A stretch of DNA of 64,000 nt from Parelaphostrongylus tenuis (taxonomy: Eukaryota > Nematoda > Chromadorea > Rhabditida > Metastrongylidae). The position numbers and the translations under genes are program-made. The stretch spans positions 1-64,000 of the forward strand of contig JAHQIW010001340.1 in assembly GCA_019055375.1 (NCBI GenBank), in the 5' to 3' direction. The notes under the pieces were generated by a model that was not told the origin of the DNA, did not search any database, and saw only the letters and a program-made list of their open reading frames with translations. This document shows positions 1 to 11,400 of this stretch, piece after piece; the first letter of the stretch is position 1, and the number at the start of each line of letters is the position of its first letter.

Positions 1-216
1 AATCGGAACTCCTGACATGCCTTTCAACTTGATCTCTTCAATTCTTCAATTTCAAATCGAAGCAGATTCTACCGCAAAATCAATTGAGTTTTGGTAGCAA
101 AAACCTACATCATTTTTTTAAGTATTGACGACATACGTTAATTAGATAGGAAACACTGTCACCAAATCAAAGTTGGAGAGATTTTCGCGCACTAAAACTT
201 GCAAGTAAAAATCATC

Positions 217-414
217 TCAGAAAGAGTCGATAGATTTATTCGGTTTCACACTGCACTGTGAACGAGAATTGAGCATGGTGGAGGAATTCGTACCGACATG
301 ATTCGAAGCCTCACCCGTCGCAGAACGAATGCTACTGGACGCGATGGTGTATTGTGAGGCATAGAACTCACCTAAGTCAGTGGAGTGCGTTTCAAATTCC
401 CTCAGAGCATTCAA
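217..414 (-). CDS. Candidate 3'-terminal exon, unidentified
   Basis: A serine/threonine-rich open frame on the minus strand ends at a stop near 217 (last residues KSIDSF). It has no recognisable domain. A GTGAGT donor-like string lies inside it (about 370-375), so part of it could be intronic. Its only support is codon choice and low-complexity composition resembling disordered protein tails. It could be the last exon of a gene lying to the right on the minus strand, or chance. Low confidence. Confidence 0.2.
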   Translation of the reverse strand: MNALREFETHSTDLGEFYASQYTIASSSIRSATGEASNHVGTNSSTMLNSRSQCSVKPNKSIDSF

Positions 415-2492
415 CAGTTGTCCTTTATACTAATTCCGCTCTCAGAATCTTATAGCATTTTTGTAGGTTGTCGATAGCAATGAAGTTTCTGGGTTCAAAG
501 GCACAGAACTAATCGTTTCCTACTTTTAAAGGCAACCCGTTAATTTTCTTCCGAAACCATTAGAAAAACAGCTCGTGAACAATAAATTCAAAATAAATGG
601 CCCCGAATAATCTCGATAATTAGTTGTAGTGTCAATTACGCCTTATCAGTAAGAGTGGAGAAAAATCATGACTTGACGAGCTCAATTACAAGCATAGTAT
701 TTTCAATTACATAGCACAACCACTGCCAATTGCTTGGTATTCACCAGGTCTCGACCCTCTCTACTACGCAAAACAAAACGCAACCAAATCATCAAACTAC
801 TTCTTGTGCCCGTTCCCTTTCCGACATGATCTCGAAAGCGGTAGGGGCAGTTACTTTTGGTAGTAAAAAAAAAGATCACAAATGTAAAGGGCAAGTGGTT
901 TTCAACGAGAATTTGGCTAAAAACATAGCAGCAGTTGCCCTTGTTTTTCTAAGTTTCCACACGTGTCCCAATTTCACTATAGCTCTACGATTCGGTACAC
1001 AATTCAGAGATGCCACAACCATATGTCATATGGATTATAAATAGGGACTATATTAAATGGAGGCCCGTAAACAAGCTCCACTATATAGGCTCCAATGGGT
1101 TTGCTAAAAAACTGCGTCATGGTGTCCTCGAGGAAATCAAAAGCCGTGACCAAAGAGCCCAAAGCCTACAATCCTATGGACGACCATGGCGTGTTTTCTG
1201 CAACAGTAAAACTCAAAAGTAAACACTACTTGATAAGATTCCAGATAATCCTACTAGCCCACTTTTTCACATCGTTAGGCCCGCAAGAAGTGGGAAGTTG
1301 ACTCCAGTATTCATTTTCATTTCAGTGCCCTATTGTACGTTTCGTCATCGTTACCTACATCGAATTGAGACTTCCAAACGATTATTTTTCTATCCGTTCA
1401 TGGAAAAATCAGCGGTGGCATTACTTAGACATTGTGGATTGTTACACTTCTGTATATGTTTGATTCATAAGCTCAGATGTACTGTAACACAAAATAAACA
1501 AACCCACTGTGCTAATGATATACCTATAGTTAACACATAATGACGACGATGAATCGCTATTCTCGAACCCGTGCCGATAAAGTCTACAACGAAAAAAAGG
1601 AGAACACGAGTTGAGAACTGATATAAGAGTAGACTTTAGGTCCATCGCACTAAGGGAGTAATTATTCCTCAACTTGCTTTTAATTTTGAATCGGCTTGAG
1701 ACTGAAGCTGCTTCGAAAGAACCGAAAAATTGAAGTCTAAAATTACGTAGATGTTACGCTGAACAACAGCACCAAAACACCGTATATTGTCTGACGAGAT
1801 CCCCTTACTGACCACATCGTTACCGGAAATTGTGTGCTGTTAGCCAAGGCAAATATAAATCCAAGCAAAACCTCCAAACTGAATCGTTGCACTAAAACTG
1901 AATTATTTACTCTCTAAGTAAATATCTTGTAGAATTTTACGTGAAGATTATCCTAAAAAAACCGGATTGATTCCCTCCTTCATGAGTTTACTGTTTTAGT
2001 TCAAGTTATAATCCTCAGTTCGCGCAAGATGCTCTGAGTTGAGAGGCTAGAATATTTTTTCCCACGTACGGATTTGTTCATCGGCTAATAAGTCCATTTT
2101 GCTGTTAAATGAAGTCACACGAAGTGACGGTCCAAACCTTAATGCAACATTCTTGGGAAAGGACGCCCACACACTAGGAGAAGAGCAAGAAAAGTGCTAC
2201 TTAAAAAGAGGAAAGTGAAAAGAACAAGTGCAAATACGGAACCGCTGATCACTAAAATACTGTTGAAATTGTCATTGAAGATCATTAGCGTGAATACCAG
2301 GAGGGAATATATGGGGCATATTATGGCGATATTTGCAAAGCTTCAGGGAGCACGCACGAGGTGATAACAAGTATATAAAGGGCAGATCAAAACAAAAAGC
2401 GCAAGATAATAGATAAAGCGTACAGGAGGCAGATGCAACAGCACATTTAAACTCTCAACTAATATTCTAAAGAACTCTCAGAGAACAAAAGG
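415..2492. other. Stretch without a supported gene
   Basis: AT-rich sequence downstream of the ELKS gene. The open frames here (for example 730-1044 plus and 1442-1672 minus) have no splice-bounded structure, no recognisable motif and poor codon character. I see no repeat family from elsewhere in the window. Confidence 0.5.
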
Positions 2493-5400
2493 CTAACAAA
2501 TGACGGTAATAATCTTGATAGCAGAACTTGGAAAAGCACTCAGAGCCCAAATCCCCTCAGAGTCGTCCAACTCTGCTGACACAGCCATTACATCTAAATA
2601 ACGAGATACTTTTATATATGCATAATATGAGTACCGGCAACTATAAAAGCAACGATAATTACTTATATTGATCAATGAAAGGAGCAATAGGGAAAAAAAA
2701 TTGCACTCTAACCTTGACGAGGACTTGGTTGCGCAACAAAAGGAGTAGGTCCACCCACGGCGACTCCGCCAGTTCCCTGCTGCATCACACTGCCTACGGC
2801 GTCTGGTCGAATAACAACTGCACGGCTAAATAATACGTTGCAATATATTTCAACCATTATCCCACTTATATAAATACAATTAACCCTTTGGGAACCACGG
2901 TTTAATGGCCGTGCATAGCGCGCAGAACATTATTTTCTTTCCCGTGCTGCAGCGCACTGAAAAGTTTTCCCACAAACCAAGCTTTAGTTAATATCGCCTT
3001 TTTTCGGCTATCGAATGACTACTAAAAGTCTAGTGAAAATTCGTGACCCACGGAAGAAACGATAAGGCCAGTGTGCCACTTTTTGTAGATTTGGTTCACA
3101 AAGGGTTAACTACTATGAATCGCAACAGCCATACATCCATTCGAATATAACTACACTTGTGAAGAAAATGCTCACGAACCGTTCATTCTCTTGCTTGAGC
3201 TTTCGCATCAAGGCGTCCTTATGTCTTCCGAACAGTGTCGATTTCTTCTCGTGGAGCTCGCAATTTTTCGAGAAGAGTCAGGTGTGAGTCTTTCTCGGCT
3301 ATGGCGGCTAGCAACGCCTCTTGCCTGGAAGACAATTTTGTGATGTTCATTATCTTATACAAAATGGACTAACGATAAAGAACAATACTTCAACTGCCAT
3401 CAGCTGCTCGATATGTTGACGTCGTTCCGTTTCGAACGCCCGAATCAGCTGTTCGTGTTCACCCGATCCACATTCGGCAAGTCGCTTCCTCAGCTCGGCA
3501 TTCTCACGTCGTGCATCGTTTAACTTAAAAATCATAAAGGGTGAACGATGGAGCGTTAGGCGCTGAGCAGCCCCTACGAAGAGCGCCACAAATTCGACAC
3601 CATTAAGATAGTAAAGTCAACCTTTCAGGACTGTAGATCCACGGCCTTTGCATCTCTAACTGGCAACTCTGGACGCTTCACCTCCTCTTTATCTCTAGCC
3701 CCAGTGTGCCATTATTAGACGCAACAGCCGAGCACTTTCAGACGCACCAAACTGGAGGTTAGAGATGTGGGGGAGGTGGAGCGACTCGCTAGAGTTGCCT
3801 GTTAGAGATGTGGAGGCCGTAGGTACCACGGTCCCAAAAGGATTAATTGAACTCATATTCGGACTTATGCAGACCTCGAAATTCATCATATTAGCATTTT
3901 TATCACATAGACAAGTCTGGTAGCAATTTCCTGAATAGGTAGAAAAAATTTAGAAATACTCAATAAAATACTTTACTTTGATCTATGTGAAAACTATAGG
4001 AATAGAACATCACTGTCTCCATCTTTTTCTAACACATTTTTCATTTTGACGTAAAAGAAATCGTCTGTGCAACAGCTTTAATTTAATTTAGCCGCGTACG
4101 TTTGCGCCATGACTTCCACATTATTCTAGAGAAAGCAGATCACTAGTTGACGAACCTGCTGATTCACTTGATGAGAGAGATGCTTCTGCTGTGAAAGGTG
4201 TACTTCGCGTTCAGCCGTTATGCTCACTGATTCTTGCAGTGCCTCCTCTAACTCCTCGATCCTGTGTTTATAAGAAGTTACAAGCTCGTCTACGAGTTCT
4301 GATATTCTCACAAAAATGCTATGAATACCTTTTCTTTGCCTGAGCACTGATTCCTCCAGAAAGAACACTACTCGGAAGTACAGCTGGAATTTCTCCCTAC
4401 AAAATAAATCATAGACTACGAGAATTTTTGAGAGTAGTGATAGCGTTATTATAAGCAACATGAAACTATAGTTGAAGTCGAAACATTAGTAACAAAAAAG
4501 AACAGAAATGAATTCGAACCTTAGCCAAGGTCCCGCTACTTGTCGCATCCATCTCGTCACGATCGACTGCGCTCTTCAGCTGTTTACGTTGCGAACTCAG
4601 CTGGGCGTTTTCCTTCTCCAACTGACGCACCGTTTTCAACAATTTCTCAACTTCACCTCGAGCTGATTCAACCTGTAGTGGGACTGAGTGAAAGATATCT
4701 TCTAGATTATGATGAAAAATGGATTAACAAAAGTGATTCAAGATTAACAGGTAGGCAAGGGTGACGGCGGACTAAAAAGGCTGAATTTTCACGAAATCAC
4801 TGCACTTCGCTTTCATTTCAATTTGCACTAGACTAAAAAAACGTGAGGACGAAGGTTTCATTAGATGAGAGTAGTGAAGAAAGCCGGTGGCCTGTGAACA
4901 AATGAACAGTGATGCTCGACGCAGGATTGATCCCACTAAGACTTCGAAACGCGCCGGCCTGGCTATGTCTAAGATTTGAAATAAAAGAAAACGTGCTTGA
5001 CCAGCACTCCCGCGACGTTTATCAAGAAGATGAAATCCTCAAGCAAGCGAGAAGACCAACCGAATGCCAGTACTGGGCCTGCACAGCAAAAGTGACAAAA
5101 GTGAAAACAAAACTATCCTCATCAAGTTGATTTAGCATTGAAATTACAATGGAATCGTTAATAAAGGTACCAAGTGAATGACAGCTACTCCGATATCTCC
5201 TAACAAACCTCTCAAATATAAAACTTACTGCCACACTGCTAAAGCACAGATCTCCGACAATTTTAACAGAAGTATTATATGCACAAACAGAACTTGAAGT
5301 AGTGTAACAGAAGATGTATCTGCAGAAAAAGTGATGGCAGCAAGAGCTCCGGTAGCGCTGTGGTTAGTACGATCCCTAGGAAGGGTGAGACACGGGTCTA

Positions 5401-8400
5401 ACTCCCGCTAGAGGTTCAAAGTTATCAGCTCAACATTATTGGGCATATAGTTATTGCATCATATTGATGCTGAAAAGCGATTAATAAAGAATTTTTCAAC
5501 AAATAATTATGGAAAAGTAGGGTCAAGAATACCTAACCTCTCGACGAAGTTCGTCGGTTCCCTTGTCAACCATAACAGCTTGCAGCCGTTGTTGTGAGCT
5601 AGCAAGTTCACGATCCATGTCTCCGATCTTTGAAACTAATGCAGTTAGAGAGGAATGGATAATGATGAGGCTACTTTGAGGCTTGAATTTCACCTTTTCA
5701 ATTTGAGATTCCAAAAGCACATCGCGGTCTGCCAGCTCTTTTTGCAGGTTTTCCACGTTGCTCCTAAGCAGTCTCAACTGAAAAACTTCATATTTGGAAG
5801 ACTTTCATGCCAATATCAAAGATATACTCCCACCCGCTTCCCCCTGGACTAACAAGTAGAGGCTTGATCAATATCTCTTGCCGAAGCTAGTCCAAACTCT
5901 CGTAACGGACACTCAAGTTAGTTTCAGCTATTACACGAATTAGTTTGATTACGGACAAATACAAATTGCATTAAGGACAACCAAAATAGAAAGGGGGAAG
6001 GATAATCGAACTCACTACTCTTCAGGATATGATTACCTCAGTCTGATACGTTTCCTGTTGCTCGATTCTTTCCGTCTCAGAATTACGTCTCAACTGGTCT
6101 ATGTGCTCTTCGAGGCGCTTCTTCTCGAGGGCTACTGCAAAGAAAGCAACTGTTTTGAGACAATATGATCTGATAACATGTTTTGAGCCTTTCATAAGGT
6201 TTGTTACGGCACTTATAAAGTGCTAGACATGTGTTTCAGCCTTCCACCCTCATCAACCATTCGTCGTCAATTTCTCTATAGGGAATAGGTTCCAACGAAT
6301 TGACTGAACGAAAAGACACTATGCTACTAATAAGGCTAGAAGGCCGAAACACCTATCTAGCACTTTATAAGTGGCGTAGCACACCTTGTGAAAGGTTCAA
6401 AATATGCTATCAGATTACATTGTTTTCAAAGTTACCTTTTGAAAGGTTTTGTGTTAACACAAGTAGTAATTTAAACAGAGTGCAATACCTAAAATCCTTA
6501 GTGATATACAAAACTTTAAAAATCCAAAAGTGATCGAACAAGCACCTCATCTTTCCCAGCGATTGCGTGCTAACGTGTTTGCACTACTGGTGCTCTTGCT
6601 TGAGTGCCAATTATGCTTTATAAAAACCACATTGATAGTTGTGTGCGTCTTATAGTCGAAGTACAAAGCCAAGCCTATCGAATGCTTGGTATAAGCGGCA
6701 GAGTGGTGAATTCTAGGAAACTGATGGCAATAAGCGGGAATATAGGTAGATCATGGCGATGATTTCACCACTGTGATAGAAACGAGTTCGATAAAGCTAA
6801 ACTTCTCGGCGTTGATCGATTCTTAAGGGATGAGCCAAGTAATCGAATTTATCTAGTTTTGTTTGAAGTGACTAAAATTAAAGACGCATGGTGGCCTACC
6901 GATGCATCAGGTCAGTGCTGCTATCCTTCAAGATAAGTTTGGTACCAATTCATCGACCCCGGAGAATGAAAGGCTTGGTGAGCCTTGGAAGCGGGAATGA
7001 ACCATGAACTCTATATGAGTCGCGCAAGACACCTCTAATCCTGCTTCATATGTGCCTTAAAAGCTACATAACATAGGTTAAACACACCCAAGTAGATATA
7101 GTTTTCATGCAAGCCTAATCGTGTTCATGCCAGGGTAACAATATTATCTTCAGTGCCTTGGACAATGTCATTCTAGCTACCGGCACCACACGGTACAATC
7201 ATAGTGTTCAACATAGATGAGAAAAATACTGCTGAAAAGCGTATAGGTAGTGAGCCAGCAGATTATGAGCCCGATTATATTACAAATTATGCAACAATCT
7301 CTTACTTGACTCTATCTTATCCTTTAGCTCATTCTCTTTTATCACATCAGGATGACTCAGCAGTCGGATCTGAAAACATGACTCTTAATCTTTAACATCT
7401 TGTTGACCAACATGAATGTCTCAGCCACCTTTGCAGTATCGAGCTCTGCTTCTTTATCTCGTAACGATGTTTCCAACCCGTCAATTCGTCCAATCATTTG
7501 AGATATCCGGTGATCTGACTGTTGTAGCTAAAAATATCTATCGACACCGAGGAATGGCAGGTTTCGTTCTCTTTTCGTAATACTAGTCTTCTCTTTTCGT
7601 GAAAAATGCCTTGAAAAGCGATTGCCAATTACGCGGTAAGAATAGCAGCAGTCTTCACCGAAAAATCATACAAATATACGATACATTTAAGTCGAACGTG
7701 AATCCAACGCTATTAGAGACGTTTCCACATAATGAATAATCAAAATCGATTGGATTAGGAAGCCCTTGGCAGCCACCCGAGACGAGTAAGAAATGCGACT
7801 GGCTATATCTTCTTCTTTTTCATTTTCTTGCGAAGGTCAGATCAAATATAAATAACATACCTGCTCATTCTTCTCACTTAATTCCCCTTTGATGTTAACA
7901 AGTTCGCCCTCCAAACGTTCTATTCGCCGATCTCTTTGCTCCATTTGCTGGTTCTTACCTTCCAACTTTTGCCTGAGTGCGTCAACCTTAATGATGACTT
8001 CTGAGAGAATAATCTAAGAAACATCAGTTCTATTTAGCTTTTACTGATATTAGCCTTTTTTTCCCTGCTATCAGAGGTTAGAGGTGTTCTGCGATACACG
8101 TGATCGATCTACCGATGGTCGATAGTTCGATCCAGTCGTTCAAGGTTCACCAAGTCTTCCATTCCTTCGGAATCGGTGAATTGGTACCAGAATAGGATGG
8201 GAGGATAGCAGTACTGACTCAATACATCGCTAGGAGCACCACGACTCATTGTAAAGACCAGACATGCATCGAGTCATGGGCAACAATGCTACGAATGGAG
8301 TCGAATGCATGGCGCATCCCTCAGAGATTGATCAAAGCTGAGAGCTTTGTCCTTTATCCTCTATTTAGAAGCATCAGCCTACACCTCTACCACTTATAAT

Positions 8401-11400
8401 CAAATTAACTACGGATTCAAACTAGCACCAGTGGTAGCGAATCATATCTGCCGCCCCATAACATAACGATTATGCCCACTGAAGAGACAAAATCAAAAGT
8501 TCATCGCACTTTTAGCCTATGACTCTGTTGCAGTGGCTCTCTAGAGAGACAGAGACAGATGGAGAGGGGGTAACAATGAGTAGCAAGTATGGATTCTCCC
8601 TAGGGCTCCTACTTACACATAGAGCTTCTCGGATTCATTCGGGTGTAGCATGAAGCTTATTTGTTGAATTGGTTTCGCCTAGCGCAAGCAATTACCAATC
8701 ACATAACTGCGGGCGGATACTTAGCTGAACAGCTGATACAAATCGAATACCCACAAAACACACAATTCGCCGTACGCATAAAACGCAAACTGAATCGCTT
8801 TAGCAGAGCAGAGCAACCAATTCCGTGAATTCTCACTCAAAATCAGCTTATATTCTTCGTTTGGCGATGATGCAGCTTACGGCCAACCAGTCTAATAGCT
8901 CTTACTGAACTGAATCACTGTTAGCGTGGTGATGTAGTTAATTTCACAAGGTTAAGCGGAGTCTGGATTTCACTACAGGATTTAGAAACAAAGTACGCAA
9001 TGTTTTGCTACTGGCGTGAGTCCTAGATAATGACTCAAACCTCATGTGAACTCAAAACTGACTTATATCGAAGGGAAAGTGCTAGTGCAACGAGAACCGC
9101 GGTAGCGCAGTGGTTAGCACGCGAAAGAGTGAGACGCAGGTTCAACGCTCGTCCTAAGTTTGAAGTTTTGTATATCACTCAGCTTTATTGATTCGAATCA
9201 TGTAATTTACAGAAGACATTCGCCAACACGGCCCAATATAAGAGTTTTACACTAGTTCCCGAGAAGGTCCTAGAGCTTGGCACGCTGTTGTTTCCAAGTG
9301 TTGTTTTCCAAGTTTTGAGCAGAATTTAGAATTACTACCTGAACAATTTACAAGAATTTTTTACTTTACTGATTCTTAGCAGTGCTATCATGTTGTAGTA
9401 CAAGTCTAAGAATACTGAGTGATGTGTAAAACTTTGAAAGAGGCACAAGAATCGGACCCGCATCTCACTTTTCCGGAAGCGCGTTCTAACCTATTGCACT
9501 ACCGCGGCTCCCGTTGGGTTATATGCTTTCGTTTGATCTTCAACTGTGTTGGAATATCAACTTTTGAAAACCTTTAATAGGTATCTTACAAGAAATAAGA
9601 GACCTACATCGCCTTGCAAAAGGGTATGCTGTTGTTCCCGATTCGTGATTTGTTGTTTAAGTAATTGGACATGCTGCCGTAAATCAGCCGCTTGCTCTTC
9701 GGCAGTCCTCATCCTGGCCTGACATTGGGCGAGCTCTGCTTTCCTTTCACTCAGTTCCACCTCTGACCGCTCCATTTTCATTCGTAACGTAATCTTAAAC
9801 GACAAATATCAACTACTTCAAACCGAATAGTATTAACCAATTGAGGGAAAAGCTATAAAGTCCTACGAAACATTCACACCATCTCGTGGTTGGTGACGGT
9901 TTTTGTCGGTGAAATCTCGCGGTTGATTTGTTCGACTAAGTCGCAATCTGGATAATTCATCTTGCAGCTCATTTATGCGGGCTTGCTGAAAGACCATCTA
10001 CATCGCTCAATCTTTCAAGTTGAGTAATGCCACTTGTACGCAACAAATCACATGCCATACAAAACATAATAAACCTTATCATCCACTAAGCGAAGTGCAT
10101 TTTCAAGCGCCATGCGACTTGTAGGATCCTAAAATAGCCATTATGAAATGAATTTAACAAAGACGAAAAACTCTACTGCTCTCACAACTTGTCCCAGGAT
10201 CTGTTGCTCGTTCGCTTTCAACATCTCCTGCAACTGAGCCACCGTGTCTTCAAGTTCACGAATTCGCACATCAGCCAAGCTTGTACGTCCTACAACGAGT
10301 GCATGGATTCTCCGGTACTTTCCCGTTACCGCCCAATGTCTCGATTCCTTGGGAAGAACGCGTTCTCTGATTTTTTGTTAATGCTTTAGTAGTCACTCGA
10401 TAGTGTTGAGAACGAGGATTTTTAATAGTGTCTTTTATTTCCCAGAAGGCCTTTTTATGGTGTTGCAATAGCACGAATACAATTATGTTTCACACTCGGG
10501 CATTTTTCGCACGACAAAGCAATTTTCCAAGTGTTCTAGTAGTCATTAGATAGCTTAAATTTTGGAAATTTTAATGCTGTTTGGTTTCTGTAAAGGAGTT
10601 TCAAATGACTTTTTGTAATAGAACGTTTGTTTGCGAAACCAAATCTTCTTTTGGCTGCTACAGCGCAATGAGAAGTCTTTTAAAAACTCAAGCATATCAT
10701 CAAATTCGTCGGGAGCTATGCTATCAAATGAAAGCTGAAAGTCTAGAGAAAAAGCTTTGTCTAGCGGAAAGTCTAGCAAGTGCGAAATATAATTTTATTA
10801 CTACTGTTACAGCGTAATAAAAAGACCTTTTGAGAGATAAAATATACCATCAAAATTTTTGTGACCTAAGCTATCGAATGACTACTAAAACTCAAAAAAA
10901 AAAGTTAGAAAACACTTTTTTCCGAAAAGATTGAAACAGGAGGCGGATAACATTTTTCTATTGTAATGATAATGCCTTAACAATCTGACAATTATAGGTT
11001 AAGAGTGGAACGAGGGAATTAAGGATAAATAGGTCTAACGCGAAATGAATGATTAGCAAGGAGGTCACCAAAATGCAATCTGCCCTGATTGCACGACCAA
11101 GAGCACAGAAGTGGATTCATCTTCAAAGAAAAACAGTGATTCAATAAGCAAATGCTTGCGAATACATAATATCCTACTATGAGCAGTGTATCTGAAACTC
11201 TTTCATAGTGCTACTCGACAATTGTTTTATGCTCTTGAAATTCGAAAAATATAAAATATATAATGATAGCAGAGCGGTGTTGAGTTCGGCAACACTGAAA
11301 GTCTGCCCAACACAATAGACACATTTATCGATTCTACCATGAAATATGAGGGGAAGCTGGCCGAGTGATAAGCGATGCACGCTGTCAAGAGGCAAAGGTT

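Noticed and set aside
9095..9165. Possible tRNA gene (GGTAGCGCAGTGGTTAGCA)
   Set aside because: It is part of the inverted composite SINE and no cloverleaf can be drawn.
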